DNA of 64,000 nt from Ostrinia nubilalis (GCF_963855985.1 NC_087095.1:9744001-9808000), one strand, 5' to 3'. Numbered from the stretch's first letter, positions 33,947 to 48,074 are shown. Numbers and translations are program-made. Notes: a model not told the origin generated them from the sequence alone.

Positions 33947-35521
33947 TCTCAATTCAAAGGTCTAGGGTTCGATTCACAGATGGTACACACTACACACACA
34001 CGAATAGACTTTGTACAGTCACGGAATGAAAAGGTTCGTCAGTTTTCAAATTGATTCCTTCAACGAATCGCGAGCACATATTACCTTTTGAAACTATGTT
34101 ACAGAATAATCTCGAGTTAGAGAAAATAATCTTTAACTGTTCGTCAGTAAAGTTCAAAATTATTCAGATCAAAGTTGTTTGACGATTTAACTTGTCAAGA
34201 AGATTATTATGATTGATAAACTAAAACCTTCTTGTTGGTTCAACCTGCCTTATCTATTAAATAAAAAAAAACTACATTTTGTAACATTGCACTGATGGGA
34301 TAGAAAAATAAACAAGCAAAACCTTATTCGTTAGCAAACGTCATATTTATTTAAATGTTAGCAGCACTGTTTCTTGCACGGTTATGTTGACAAGTTTGAC
34401 TCTTACAGTACCTAGTGCAAGCGAAAACCGACACTAAGGTGACGAACCTTTTCATTCCGCGACTGTACATAGACTAGATAAGTTATTAGTTCTGAATGTG
34501 TGTCTATGGAATATAACTTGAATCAACATTGTTGTATTGTAAATATAATTCTGTATGCAGGTAAATGCTGACGGACGCATTATTAAGCCATGTCAGACAC
34601 ACTGCTCTGTCTGACATCAGTTCATGACCTCAGTGTTACCAACTACACGACAGAAGATGTAAACCCCTTTAAATAATTTCACGAAGCAAGCATATTAAAT
34701 TCAGAAGTATTAGAATCACGTACTCGCAGTTCTTAGTAGATGAAATCCAATTATCTGTTTTTATTACTTTCCTTGCGGGTAAAGGATGGAGTCAAAGACT
34801 TCACTGGTTTCTTGGAATGGTTCGTGGACTAGCAAAGAATAATGTAACGGCAAAATAGTATACGAGGTATGAAAAACATCTTTTGATTTTGCAAGGGGAG
34901 AATTTTCAAAGAAAATTTATATTCTATTCAACTTGAAAGTGATTTTCAGATGTAAATATAATTTTGGTACAACAGCTTCTTTAATCTACGTTTAACAATA
35001 TAAAAAGCATTTTATTGTAATCTATTACTATACATTTACATTAAAGTGAAACATTTTACTGCTGAAATACACTATATACCTACTAGCCATATAAAAAACT
35101 TATACGTCGATACTGCCTAAAACTATTAAGTTACCCTTACACGTTATTAGTATATAATTATGATGTGTTACTAAGATATAAACGCGCCTTGAACTTTCGT
35201 TATTACGTTGTCGCCGGGGGTCCGATTCCATTGATATTTACGTGCGTGACCGTAAATGCCATAAACAATACGTGTACGTACACGTATCAACGCGCACCGA
35301 ACACCGAACAACGTGTTATTCCCAAACAATTACACGACCACGTGTATGCGATTTAATCAGGGCTTGTATGACTAGCTGCGATCTGTGTTAAATTAGTTTT
35401 AACTGAGTTAATTAGGTTGATGAGTTAAGATGTCACTATGGTCGGCATGAATACCTTTAGTAGAGTTCCACGCGTAGGTTGTATTTCTGTGAGTTTTCGA
35501 GTCAAATAATAGAAAAACAAT
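33947..35521. other. No gene; one short perfect hairpin near 34590
   Basis: AT-rich DNA. ATGTCAGACA and TGTCTGACAT at about 34589-34616 form a 10-bp perfect stem with an 8-nt loop. The GC-richer patch at 35170-35350 holds a 63-codon frame without similarity to anything I know. Confidence 0.4.
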
Positions 35522-35534
35522 AATGACGAATAAA

Positions 35535-35982
35535 CGCAGCGTGGGACGTCCACCTACAAGGTGGACCGACGACATCGTAAAGGTAGCAGGGAAGCGCTGG
35601 ATGCAGTAGCGGCGTAAGGGGGGGGCGGTGGGGGCGGTCCGCCCCGGGTGCCAAGCATCAGGGGGTGACACAAGTCGCGCAGATTAGTATCACTGGCACA
35701 TCTGCATGGCAAATCTGCGGTCTATGTCATGATGGGGGGGGGGGGGGTGCGATTGTCTTTCAATCTTCGAATCGGTAATCCTGGGGGGTACCAGCCAGGG
35801 GGGTGCCTTAGGACTTATGACAGGGGGGGGGGGGTGATCGCCCCGGGTGCCAACCCATGCTACGCCGCCACTGGCTGGATGCAGGCCGCTACCAATCGAT
35901 CAACGTGGAAAGCATTAGGGGAGGCCTATGTTCAGCAGTGGACGTCCTATGGCTGAAATTATGATGATGATGATGATGAATA
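35535..35982 (+). mobile_element. RTE-type LINE 3' end split by a hAT-like MITE
   Basis: The left piece (35535-35603) encodes the GRPPTRWTDDI region. After the insertion, the right piece (35874 onward, counting one copy of the duplicated target) continues through VQQWTSYG to a stop at 35954-35956 and a tail of ATG repeats. Flanking ACGAATAAA (35526-35534 and 35983-35991) looks like its target duplication, extended with one mismatch. It is the same family as 33566-33935 but with a different tail repeat. Confidence 0.82.
35604..35873. mobile_element. hAT-like MITE with 8-bp target duplication
   Basis: The 270-bp insert begins CAGTAGCGGCGTA and ends TACGCCGCCACTG, inverted repeats with one mismatch. 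It is flanked by GCTGGATG on both sides (35596-35603 and 35874-35881). An 8-bp duplication and CAG/CTG termini are hAT hallmarks. Removing the insert and one GCTGGATG restores the RTE frame, so the empty site is known from internal evidence. Long G runs occur inside. There is no transposase. Confidence 0.9.
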
Positions 35983-35991
35983 ACGAATAAA

Positions 35992-38900
35992 AATAATATT
36001 TTCCTTAAATTTTCTCCAAGAGCTTAAGTATAAAACTTTTTTGGTAACTTTAGTATACAATTAGAGATAAGTTAATTTAAAGTAAAAAAGTAATAGTAAA
36101 TATTTTCTTCAGACCTTTTATTTTACAGATCATCATTAAATAAACTAATAAAAATCCCACCCAACTCAATTATTATAACTTTTATTAAGTTATTTCAAAA
36201 CCGGACTTAAGTTTCGAACTAACAGCTCTAAACTTCTGGGAAAGTCAATTATCGGGGTAAGATCCAGAATTTTTTTCTCGAAATCGTTAAGGCAGACGTA
36301 CGAGTATAATGTCTACTGGCTTTACCAATGACAATTACATCGCGTGAAGTATAATACGGCTGGCAATGAACTTGAGAAGTAGACCGGGGGTGTGTCTTGC
36401 AAGTTGCAGGCGCCCAAGGTCAACCTACCGCATAGCATTGTATTACCCACATCGATTTATCGACCGGCGCGCGCCGACCTCTTGCCTCCCACTCCCTTCG
36501 GGGGGGTCCACGCCTCTTACCTCCCTATCCACCGTCTTCTTACGCCTGATGTAAGCTTGACGTTGATTATTGAAAGGTAAAACGCTTAGAGGCTACTTTT
36601 AATTCGGCTTAAACTATTGTTTCAGCTTTTAACGCAAATTAATTAGGTTAAAAAATTTTCCGCTGAAATTTTGAGCAGACTAAATTGTTTTTGTGTGAGA
36701 TAATTAGGTTTACGCAATAGAAGCTAACTGATGTTTTGATCCTGAAATGCTTCAGTCCGGGGATTTTCTTTTAGGGCCGATTGTCACCTTTTCTTTTATA
36801 TCGTTACTGTTGTGCTAAATTGGGAGAAAACGAGGAGTGTAGGCGAAACAGCCCTTAGTATTCAGCTGTCGATCCCTTTGCCGACCGTCCGCTTCCATAA
36901 ACACACGGCTACTGTTTGTAAATGAATCTATTTGTTTGTAAATGCTGGTGGGTGTATAGCACAGGCTAAAGAACGCAATAGATGCCTGCCCTAGAATTAA
37001 GTTTGATTACGTAATCCCCGAAAGCCATCAAATAGAAAAGACACATCTGTCTGCGAAGATTAATCACTCAATCAGCGCTTAAAGTAAAATTGATCTAATT
37101 CAGTGTTCCAAATAATTACTTAAAACTTGTGAGACAATGTTGTTCGTAACGTTTCTTTTCAAATCATTATTAATTATTTGAAATAAATAGGCATTTTAAG
37201 GTATAAGCTTCGCTGTTAAGCTATTCAACACATCAGTTTGTGTTGCTGCACATATAAAATGATAAAATTACCGTTGAGATCAAAACGCCTTGTTTCACAG
37301 GTAGCTAAAAGTGTTTTGAGGAAAAAAATAACTTTTAATTCTAATGCGGAGTCTAAAATTCAAAGTCGTCTGCGATATCCGGCCAGAGATTAGGGTTGTG
37401 GCAGTCAGAAACCCATAAAACCGTAAGCCGGTTCGGTAGTTAACAACTGCTCGGGTATCTAACGTGTGTATAATTGAAGTTAACATCTTGCAATTATGGG
37501 GTACTGCGGCGAAAAGTGGTTACGAGGAACCCGTAATTGCCAAGATTTGCCTCGAGAATTGCTAATAATTACGGAGCAAACTTTTTGGGGTGGTAAAGGC
37601 TTTTATGAAAGCTCCCAGCAAATGTTAGTATGACATGTTAAATTCATATCACGATCTTTTGAGTTTTGTAGGCATTTAATGCTTCAAGTCACATAAAAGC
37701 TTTCACTCAAAAGGTATCATCAACACAATGTCTTTTCAGCCACTTATTGCTTTTATGAATTGTGATATCCACGATATATCACGTACTAATGCCCCCAATA
37801 GCTCGTGTTATGTAATTGATACAGTCCGGTATACGTATCAATCGGGGCCTTCATAAGTACCCGTCTCACGCGACTGCAAACACAGGTGTTAGTTCCGTTC
37901 GTATGTCGCAGCCGACTGCTTAATTAGCCTTTCAATTAACAGCCCAGCCTTTTTGCTAAGCTACTGTGTTGAACTAGCTGCTTGAATGACATTCAGACAA
38001 TAAATCCAATAGCTTTTCAAAGGGGTACGAGCGTAAGAGACACATTTATGTCTTTTAATTTAAACTTAATTTAGATTAAAACATCGTTGCAAGTTTATTA
38101 ACTGTTTGAAGTAGTGTTGTATTTTTTGCAATCGTTAATGAACAAGTCGATCATACATAACATACCGAATCATATCCGAGTTAGTCAATATAGCGTCAAG
38201 AATACAAAATATGCATGATAATATTGTAAGTATGGACCTAAACTTTAAAGGTGGTTCAAACACAATTTTGTAGAGTTTAAGCATTAGCAGTAGTGTGATA
38301 TGGGTATTACATGCATAAATCAGTGACCCGACCATATTTAGCATAGTAATTGCTGAATGCGTCGAAACTTGGTTTTTGTGATATCACATTAATACTTAGT
38401 TGGGTACCAGGACCAGGTTACCAATTAGTGCAAGTTTTAATTACGTATGTACCTACTATTATTTACTTTGTTAACGCAAGAATTTAACATTTGAATATTA
38501 TGTACCTACCTTTATACATAAGTACGTGATACGATAAAGTTATCAAAAAATGTTTTCTAATGTGTTACAATTCTTTAATCGTCAGAATTAAAGTAAGTAA
38601 AGTTGTTATCATCATTACTTTAAATACATAATAGATTTTCTTCAAACAAAGTTTGATTAAGTGAAGTGGAAAAGACGGACATGTCGTAAACAAAATGAAA
38701 ACGAACTTGCCGGTAGAAGTAATGGCGAATCAGTAAACCTTCTACATATAAAGGAAACATAAAATCGAGTTAGAAGTTACGGTGATATCGTTATCGGTCA
38801 CAGTTGGGACGTAAGTAGGGGCACTAAGGTTGTGAGAGAATTGACTATTCAGATACCTATTCGTAGTAGTAGCTTTTGGACATGCAACGGTTTTAACCAA

Positions 38901-41900
38901 CAAATAGAATTTATTTTGTCATCTCTTCTACAAAACTTTATAAGTTTTGAAGTAACTAAGTAAATGTTAAATTAAGAATGTTATGCCAGTAGGCATAAGT
39001 ATTTGTACCCATACCTTTGAATTTTGACCACGATTAATTCTTTTTAAATAAATTGAAAAGCCTCATATTGTATGGCGTGAGTTATAAAAAGGTGTAGTTA
39101 AAACTGTACTTCTTATCTGCGTGCGTTTTTAATGACGCTCTTATTGAGCCCATTTCAAAGACAAGCTCTAAATCTATATAAAATCCACACTCAGACAACA
39201 AAAAGAAGGGAAAATAAACCTCTTTAATAATTTTCAGCGAGTGCTGACCCCATAACAGATGTTCCTTTCAACATTCACAGCAACAACGATATCCACATTA
39301 AGTTGCTAGTCAATTTCCGCAGCGGTTCATACATAGATAATGGCTTTACGTGACCGCGGCGTTGCCGTGACTTATGCGACCGATTGAAGACGCCAGTTGA
39401 ACTTTAAATTGCAGATACTGATTTCTGACTGTGCCTCGTGTGCTATATCTTTTCTTGAGGTTTATTAAGCCTTTGTTTGTCACCTGTCATCCGCTGTGCA
39501 TTGGAGGGAAGTCGAACCTTAACTTCGAACTCCTCCTACGTTCTTCTGATTAATTTCGTTGCGGGTCCAATGACAGTTTAACTTTCCCCCGGGACAAACT
39601 TGACCTTTATTGTTTGGGTTTTTATTGGCGGTCAAGCTGTAGATCCTGGCTACACAGGAGTTGCAGCGGTGGTAACGAGAGTCCCGTTTGTGCCTCGTGT
39701 GGTGAACGTACACACAAGGGCCACAACTACATTGTGTTGTGCACTGACTGATTGGATGAAATCGTGACGTACGTACAGATGGCAGTATGTACCTAATTTA
39801 GACTTCACAAGTCTATCGGTGTAGATATTATCAGGACTATGTAGAGTGTTGTTTCAGAATTTTCAAATAACGAAATACTTACAATATCTCATTCATCAAA
39901 TTTTTATGATGGTGTAGTGGAATTTTAACTTGGATTTCCCAATTTTTGTTTGAATTTTTACTAAGAATTTTAATACTTAATTGACATGAGGGTAGGTAAA
40001 ACTGAAATTAATAATTTGAACAACTACAATAATTTTAATTAAAAATCTGCCATATGATGGGTCGATTAATAATTAAAATATAACACCACATGTCAACGCA
40101 AGGCTACCACTGGCACTGCTACTAACTAAAACATAGTGGTTAAATTTTATGGAGCCCCGAGGAAGCATAAATCCAAACTAGGAGGCGCCACGAGCGTGCG
40201 GCGGCGTGAAGTATTCATCATCGTTTGTGATTCCTGTTTAATTGCTTTATAGAAGAGATCACGGCAGAATTCATTGTCTTAATGCTAAAAACACTTGTTT
40301 AAAAGTAATTAGCCTGACTATATCAGTAGACACCTTGATATCTTCAGTTAGAATGAAAAATAAAAATTATACCTACTATGCGTCATATACTAAGTATGAA
40401 TCTCTATCTTTGACAGCTTTGAACAGGTTAATTTGGTCACTCATCAGCACGCTACGTCATGAATAGCTGTTAAATCGTATAAACACCACGCCTTATTCAT
40501 TTGCTACGCTAAATAATGCAATCGTAACGATATACACCATCATACATTTTTATCGAGGCATTTTATCTATTTTACCCGATAAGCCCATAGATTTATCATC
40601 TAAAATTAACGATAAGATTTTTATACGGGCTCATCCTAGCCCGGCTGACCAAAATAGGGCAAATATAAAAAATACCTAGTTACATAGTTATTTTACTTAA
40701 AACTGAAAACCTGAAATGACAGCAAAATTATCAACTTGCCTATGATACGGCGGATGTACCCACGATGTGGGAGTTGACTATTTATGAGCTGTGTCCTTCG
40801 TGAGGGTGAAATAATGGTAAATCAATAAGACGTTTTGCCTTTCAATGTCTTGACCTACAAAGCATTTGAAATGCTACATTAAATTTTACTTTCAAAGTCC
40901 ATTTTCTTACTTTAATCCAAATAAATCTACGGTAGCAGAATTAGTGTTGATACATAGTATATAGGGTAACTAATTTGATTTGATTAGCTCTCATTAAATA
41001 AATTGAGAAACATTTACAAAATTGCAGTTGTTTAAAAGTTTATGAAAGTTGAAAACATTTCTTATAACTACTTATTTTGGTAAAGCACATGCTATAAACA
41101 GTAGCATGTCGTACCTACTACATTTTTCATGACTGTGACTAAAATAAATTAAATTCTCAAAAATGTCATCAGATCGCATTTGCAAATATCTTAACAAATG
41201 ACTTTACATCACGCAAGCCTGTAGACAATTGATTTTTTTTTGTTTCCTACACACACAACGATATTTAACATTCTTTTACTTGATTGATTTATCACGTGCC
41301 ATATTATGTCAGCATTCGGAACCTTTATTCGTCTATAAATCATTCATTAGTTGGCAAAAGCTGAGCTTCGTGCCGTGTGTTTGCTCTTGCCGTGGTTTAT
41401 TTTGGAGAGTGAACCCGCTACGCTAGCGTTCAATTAGCACTGTTCTGAATTCGAAGCTTAAAAGTTGTCGGTGAGGCCGCGAAATGCAAAAGCTTGTATT
41501 CTAAAAATGGTTAAATACTCGTACATATTTTAAAACAGTATGGTGGACTCATTTATCCGCTTAATAAATAAAATAACGTATTATGGTAAGTTAGTATGTT
41601 TCATAGTATAAAATATTTACAGAATAACTTAACATTAAACTTGGATTCACGCGATAGATATATAAGGCATACCTAAATTGAAAATAAAATAAGTATCAAA
41701 ATAAAGTATGAAACGAAAACATTTCATACCGCTATGATACACGTTTCATTACATTCGTAATTATTACCTGTCATAATAAAAGCAAAAAGAATTAAGAAAA
41801 TGAGAAAATGCTTTCGCTCTCTGCCTAAGTCCTTTCTTAACTCAATATAAACTTTTCCAAAAGCCCTGCGACAAATATTTAAATTAAAAAAGTCACAAAA

Positions 41901-42171
41901 GAGAAATATCACCAAAACGGATTATCTGGACTTCTTAGGAAGGGACAATAGGTACTAAGTGAAAGTCAACACTGAAAAATCTGAATAATTGGCTCATGGA
42001 ATTTTGTGAAATTTTTCGGTAGCTGACTTCACAATTAAATGATTTCGCTCTTATCTTGAATTTTAGGCATTTTTTTATTTAGCTTACATTAGCTGTGTTG
42101 ACTTAAGAAAGTATCTCTGTGATCTAGTTGAATTACCTTTAAAAAAAATGTACCTACCTACCAACTTTTAC
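35992..42171. other. Long stretch without recognised genes; GC-richer patches
   Basis: No frame resembles a known protein. GC-richer patches at about 36370-36550 and 39480-39720 have 60-64-codon frames that match nothing. One of these patches could be a non-coding exon or promoter of a gene with large introns, but I see no decisive signal. Confidence 0.4.
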
Positions 42172-42425
42172 TTATCCCAACTATCCCAACTTCCCAACTA
42201 ATATTATAAATGCGAAAGTAACTCTGTCTGTCTGTCTGTCTGTTACGCTTTCCCGCTTAAACCTCGCAACCGATTTTGATGAAATTTAGCATAGAGATAG
42301 TTTGAGTCCCGGGAAAGAACATAGGATAGTTTTTATCCCGGTTTTTGAAACAGGGACGCGCGCGATAAAGTTTTTCTGTGACAGACAAAATTCCACGCGG
42401 GCGAAGCCGCGGGCGGAAAGCTAGT
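42172..42425 (+). mobile_element. LEP1-like non-autonomous Helitron relative, plus-strand copy
   Basis: It has a CCCAACTAATATTATAAATG start, a GTCT microsatellite, the CGATTTTGATGAAATTTAGC block, and a 3' end with a GCGGGCGAAGCCGC hairpin and CTAGT. It is almost identical to 61844-62085. I recall LEP1 and GTCY-bearing repeats of this kind from corn borer work; the exact family name is uncertain. Confidence 0.8.
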
Positions 42426-42479
42426 TTTATATTAATTCAAAGAGTAAATTAAATAATCTACATATTGATTATTAAGTAC

Positions 42480-43832
42480 TGACTCGCGGTATTTGAACTG
42501 AATCTCATCTTAACTTAGCCAAGCCACTCAAGTTCTATGCATGCCGAATGATGTTATCAAATAGTTGACAAACGTTCTATGTAGTTCTAGACCGATGTTA
42601 ATTCGGTAGTAGCTTTGGTATGGGGTTCAGTAGCGTCTGAACTCTAAAATAATTAACTGCAAGTTAACTTTTCAAGGCGAGAGTGAGTAGGCACTAGCAG
42701 AGCAGATATGTACCATCCTAGACTGCATCCCACTTAATATCAGGTGCGATTGTGGTCAAATACCTGCCTTGTTATGCATAAAAAAAAAGTCAACTGTTAC
42801 TTAGCCGATACTCAAGTCATATGCATTCGACATCAAGTTATCAAGTAGACTACAAAAGTTCAAGTTAACTAGCTATCTCGACAATAGTTTCAGTATAACG
42901 GAGTGTGTTCAGTGGTGCCTGTTCCTGACTCGCGCTATGTGAGTTAATTTACAAGATGTCAACTGTTACTTAGTCGAGCAATATCTAACTTCTTTGAAAC
43001 TGTAAGTTGACAAACGTTCTAGTTGCCGATGCTAATTTGGCAGAAGCTTCTGTTTAGAGTATATTCAGTAGCATCTGAACTCTAGACTATCTAACCGTAA
43101 ATAAACTGGATGTCAACAGTTACTTAGCCGATTATTCGAGCAATGCTCAGTCCTATACATGCGATTACAAGTAGCTTTTAGTCAGTGATGCTAATCCAGC
43201 ATTAACGTCTATAGTGTTTTCAGTTTCATCTGAAATAAACAAACATCTGATATCAACAGTTCCTACTTCCTTTGTATTGCAGTATTAATACCTATATACA
43301 TTATGAACTTGACAAAAGTTCTTCGTAGCGATAATAATTTGACATATTAATTTCTGTATAACGGAGTATCGAAACTCTAAACTGACTCACCATAAGTTAA
43401 CCAAATATCATCAGTTACTTAGCCAGCGATACCCAAGTCCAATGCAAGCGACATCAAGTTATCAAGTACCTACCTACCGACAAAAGTTCTACTTAACCAT
43501 GCTAATCCGGCCATGGCGCTAATACGTATTATAACATAGTATTATTTGACTTGCCATAAGTTAACCAAATATCATCAGTTACCTTCTTAGCCAGCGATAC
43601 CCAAGTCCAATGCAAGCGACATCAAGTTATCAAGTACCGACAAAAATTCTAGTTAACCATGCTAATCCGGCCGTGGCGCTAATACGTATTATAACATAGT
43701 ATTATTTGACTTACCATAAGTTAACCAAATATCATCAGTTACTTAGCCAGCGATCCCAAGTCTAATGCAAGCGACATCAAGTTATCAAGTACCGACAAAA
43801 GTTCTAGTTAGCCATGCTAATCCGGCGAGCTC
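42480..43832 (+). repeat. Tandem repeat array, ~160-164-bp units
   Basis: Three well-matched units start at about 43391, 43555 and 43715 with CATAAGTTAACCAAATATCA, and each contains GCAAGCGACATCAAGTTATC and ATGCTAATCCGG. Upstream to about 42480 the same words recur in worn form, for example TGTCAACTGTTACTTAG near 42957 and GTCAACAGTTACTTAGCCGA near 43113. About eight units are discernible. Decay to the left and homogeneity to the right suggest unequal exchange acting at the right edge. Confidence 0.8.
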
Positions 43833-46800
43833 GTCCGTCTGCATACAGACTCCGTAAGTTAATTTTCTGGAGGCTGCCCCCGGGGACAGTGCGACCCGAG
43901 TCCCGACAAACGCTAGCCCATGCATGGTCTGAATTTATTTAGCTACCATTATAGTGCTAAGCGTATAGCTGGGACTATACTTAAAGTTTACAGCTAGACG
44001 TTTTAAAAGTAATGTAACGTAGCATCCTTGAAAGTTGCTTGAATGTTTTTCTTTTAAAGTTGCGGAAGAAAAACAAGAGCTGTAATTTAAGTAACCGGTA
44101 AAACTCAATTATAAAAATGAATATTTAAACTGAGCTTTTCTTTTGTTATGAAACATTTTTTCTATCAATTAACTTCATCAACTTTCATCGAAAATATTGA
44201 TCATTCAATTTTTCATATGACATTAGAAATATACTCGTAGGTACGACACAATAAGAGGAACTCTACGTATTTCTAAAGCATAGCAACTACGGTAGGATTG
44301 ACTTATCTATTAAAAGTACATACTTACCAATTATTTGTCAGTATTTTCATGCGTAGACTTACCTACAAAGATATTATATTTTGATTAATCAATTATAAAA
44401 TATTCAAGTAGGTAAGCCAGTGTTATAAAACTGCGATTTATCACGTGACAAGGTAATTAGTGTAAATCGTCCACAGCTATCATTTCATCGTTAAGTTTTT
44501 CACCCCAGCAATATTATTCACGGCCGCTTCATAAAATTCCTCCCCATTATTTCTTTGGTCGATACGAAACGGTTCATTATTGTTTTGTTAATTATTTATT
44601 AATTGTTACCTCAGTGACGGAATTATGATTACGTTTTAATGACTTTTAGTCTCATTTAATCATGTTTGAAAACATGGTGGATCATTAGAGTCAGTAATAC
44701 ATTAGATCTCCTTTTATAATCATAAAATTGGTTAATATAATTATGAACAGCAACATAAGTTTGAAGAGCTACTATTTTACCTGCTGCGTTATTAAAATAA
44801 GTGTTGCCGTATCATAAAAACATTAGTTTCATAACATTCCGATCAAATTACAGTCATTTCACCTGACCGGGTCATCGTCTACTAAACTAGTTTCCTCGTT
44901 TTACCCCGACAAAGTTGTTGTAACTCCTCTGGGATAAGAACCTACGAATTCACGGTTATGAACATCAATCTGCTCTACTGTCGAGTCGGGGCTCACTTGC
45001 AAATAATGTAGGCGAAATGTGATGAGTTTTAGTTGGTTCTTAGTATTCATATAGAGTTGGTGAGACTACAAGTTAAATAGTTAAAGTAAATGGTTGTCAG
45101 GTAGGGAATATTTTTCTATCAAACTAAGGCCATGAAATAGTTGATATCGTGTTTTAGTCTCAAACAAAATATAGCAGAAGTAAATAAAGCTCATATTAAA
45201 GAAAAAAATAATTTTGTTCTTGGATTGTCACTTTTAAGATTATACAAAAGTACGTACTTTAATTATTTCAAATGCAAAATACCAATCAAAAGTTCGCTAA
45301 AGTCGCCTCACATAATAACAACAAAACATAAAATGTACATCAAACTCGATTACCACTGAAAAGCCTCGTTTGCGTTAAAGCATTTTAGCGTTGTTTTTCC
45401 GACGTGCACGCACGTTTCCTCCTCAGTGCACATAACAAGCCCTTTTAAATTCAAAGGAAAAAACACATTCCTTTTTCAGCGGGCGTAACTGTGAAAACTG
45501 AAACCGTTCGTTATGTGTCCCGGCGGACCCATCCCGATGCCCGATGAAATAATGATCACAACCCGAGCTGGTGGAAATCGCGACCTCTGCCACGTGAATT
45601 GATGATAACTTTCGACCCACAATCTGTTGAATGTGGTTGTGGGGCCAATATCTATTGTGAATAAACGGGCGCGTAAAGGATAGGTTGGCAAGAACTTAAA
45701 CGCCGAATTCGAGTGGTTTTCCTTTGTTGAAAACCGTGACTATTTTCCTGGAAACACAAATATTTTGTTACATTTGTTCGATTTTATTTGTAATTTGTTT
45801 CTAAACGCTGCTTCACCTGCGTTAAATTACATTAGCCTTTTGATTATTTCTGCTCAAAACCTAAATGTAAGTATTTCACAAAACTTCCTTATATCAATTT
45901 AGACACAAATCTCGAGTCCATACTTTTGGCACCACAGGTATTGCAGAAAAGCGCATGTTGTATATTAAGGAGGGAATAGATATAAAATAAAAATACCAAA
46001 TTCACAATAGCGCTCTGTGCTCGCTGAAAACCCGGTCATATACACGTTGCATTTGTGAAACCACAGAGAACAGCGTATTTCTATGTAAACTTTAAACATT
46101 TCAAGCTTTTGTATTTGCGTTAAAATCATATTGTATCGGAAAGAATTGAGGGCACTCTTTTGGAATGCGAATTGGCTATAGTCCTTTAGTAACAAATACT
46201 GGTTTTCAGAGTAATTTTTTAACTAGCTTACTTTAACCGTATAACTAACCGTAATTATGAGCAGTGATTTTTGTATGGAGTTTGACAGACTTTTGCCGTT
46301 TGTTAAAGTTAACGTAAGACGGTGCAACCCAGCCTTAATTTGTCACATCTTTGCAACACAATTATTGATATAGAGCGCTAAAATAATTTGTAGAATAAGA
46401 CTGGCATTAGCTTTTGTTTAAATACCTAAATTATGTAAATTGGTTTGTCGAAATCAATCTGTCCATGGAATAATCAGCCTGCAGGCGAATAGATCTATAC
46501 CTTTAACAGTATAGTAGGCTTACAAACAAAAACAACTCGCTCGTATTGGAAATATCAACATCTCTATTAATCCATCAAATATTGAACTAGCTCAAAGCAT
46601 TACACAACCGATCCATCCTCACGACAGCGACGTTTGATTGTGACTGATTTACCATTTCCAAGCCGGTAAAACTGTTTATGTTTAAATCCTGGTAATGGAT
46701 TCCAACAAAACATGGTTTGGTTCTGTCATTACTCGATCGATGGCACTTGCTACTTGAATCAAATTTGATTTGATGTAATTACATCGAAAATTAAAAAACG

Positions 46801-48074
46801 TCGATCGCTTAAAACAATAACCCTCCTTCTGGCGCAGTCGGGTAAAAATCTACGAGTAAAGTGATCATTTACAGCACTTACTGAAGGCATGAAAAGAAAA
46901 CTTCGTCAAAACTTGAACGATGTAATACATATTATAGTAATAGACTTTTCTTAACGGCCGAAGTTTTGTAGAAGCTGAAAGCTTTTTCAGCTACAATATC
47001 ATGAGCATACAGTTTTTACAAAACTACCTATTCTGTGCACGTGGAGGTCATTGCTACCAGCTTACAGTGATATCATATTCATAGAGTTCGAAAAGTCATT
47101 TCTGACTCCCCAACTCTAAAACCAAATTATTGCGACCATCATTTTTACCCAAGGTTTAATTTCATGGCACATTCCTCCAATATTCTTCCGATTAAATTCG
47201 CAGGCGGTTTTAACAATGTTCGCGTCCCATGGGATAGCTGGGGTGAGCGAGGATTAAATGTTAAAGTGTTAGCTGCCGTGAATTCCACTTTACACAGTTG
47301 CAATATACTTGTTTCACGACATTACATTAACGTTAAAATAAAACCAGTTGAATTTTCGGTTAAACAGCTTTAATTTTTTTACAATTATATTTCTGTCCTA
47401 TGTCCTTCGAGTAGACAAGGGTTCATGTAGATCCAGGTTGTAAGGATTTCTTGGCATCAAATAAGAATGTGTACCTACTTATATTTTAGTTTGTATTTTA
47501 GATTTTCGTTGGTACAATAAGATCTTTACTTACAGTTGAATATTTTACAGTATTTTATTATATGAATAGAAAGAGCACATTCATCCACTTTAGAAAGCAA
47601 ACAAAAGACCCATTTCTATTAGAATCTGTTTTACCAACATTCCAACCTTAATAACAACGCGTTGTTGTTTCTATTGTCTTTCGAATTTAGAGCAGGAACA
47701 ATCCCTGTCTAGTTCATATCGCGAACACCCAACAGTTGGTCTAATATTGACAAACGCTGTGACATTTACTCAACTCTCAACTGTACAAAAAGAGCCCTGA
47801 AATGGTCAAACTTAGGATAAAATACACAGATAAATATTCCATGTTCAATAATATTAGGCACTTTCTCTTTTCTTTTTATTGGCAAATTATTAATATTTTT
47901 GAAAATATGGCGTTAATACAACCTGAAAACTTTACTATTATTGGTCATCTTACTCGTCTCGTAACTTTTTTGTCTAATTGAGTGACAGACCGATAATTAG
48001 ATATAAGTAACTAGATTTACTTACTAGTAATTGAATGTGGATGGATCTAATTTATGGTTTTCTTTCTTTTTCAG
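43833..48074 (+). other. Upstream region or 5' intron of the acetylcholinesterase gene
   Basis: No coding exon is recognised. The end of this stretch, TTTCTTTCTTTTTCAG at 48059-48074, is a good splice acceptor, so much of it may be an intron following non-coding 5' exons. GC-richer patches at 43825-43925 and 45395-45690 are candidates for such exons or a promoter, unproven. A MITE lies at 46221-46338 and a small dispersed repeat at 46819-46852. Confidence 0.4.
46221..46338. mobile_element. MITE of the GGCTGGGTTGCACC family, left end eroded
   Basis: The right end CGGTGCAACCCAGCCTTAA and the interior GGAGTTTGACAGACTTTTG match the other copies. The left terminal repeat keeps only the inner CTTACTTTAACC part. 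Confidence 0.7.

Noticed and set aside
33485..33952. 155-codon minus-strand frame over the RTE fragment
   Set aside because: It is antisense to the recognised RTE C-terminal frame.
42480..43832. CRISPR-like spacing of repeats
   Set aside because: The units are ~160 bp, tandem and degenerate in a eukaryotic genome. Nothing resembles a CRISPR array anywhere in the window.
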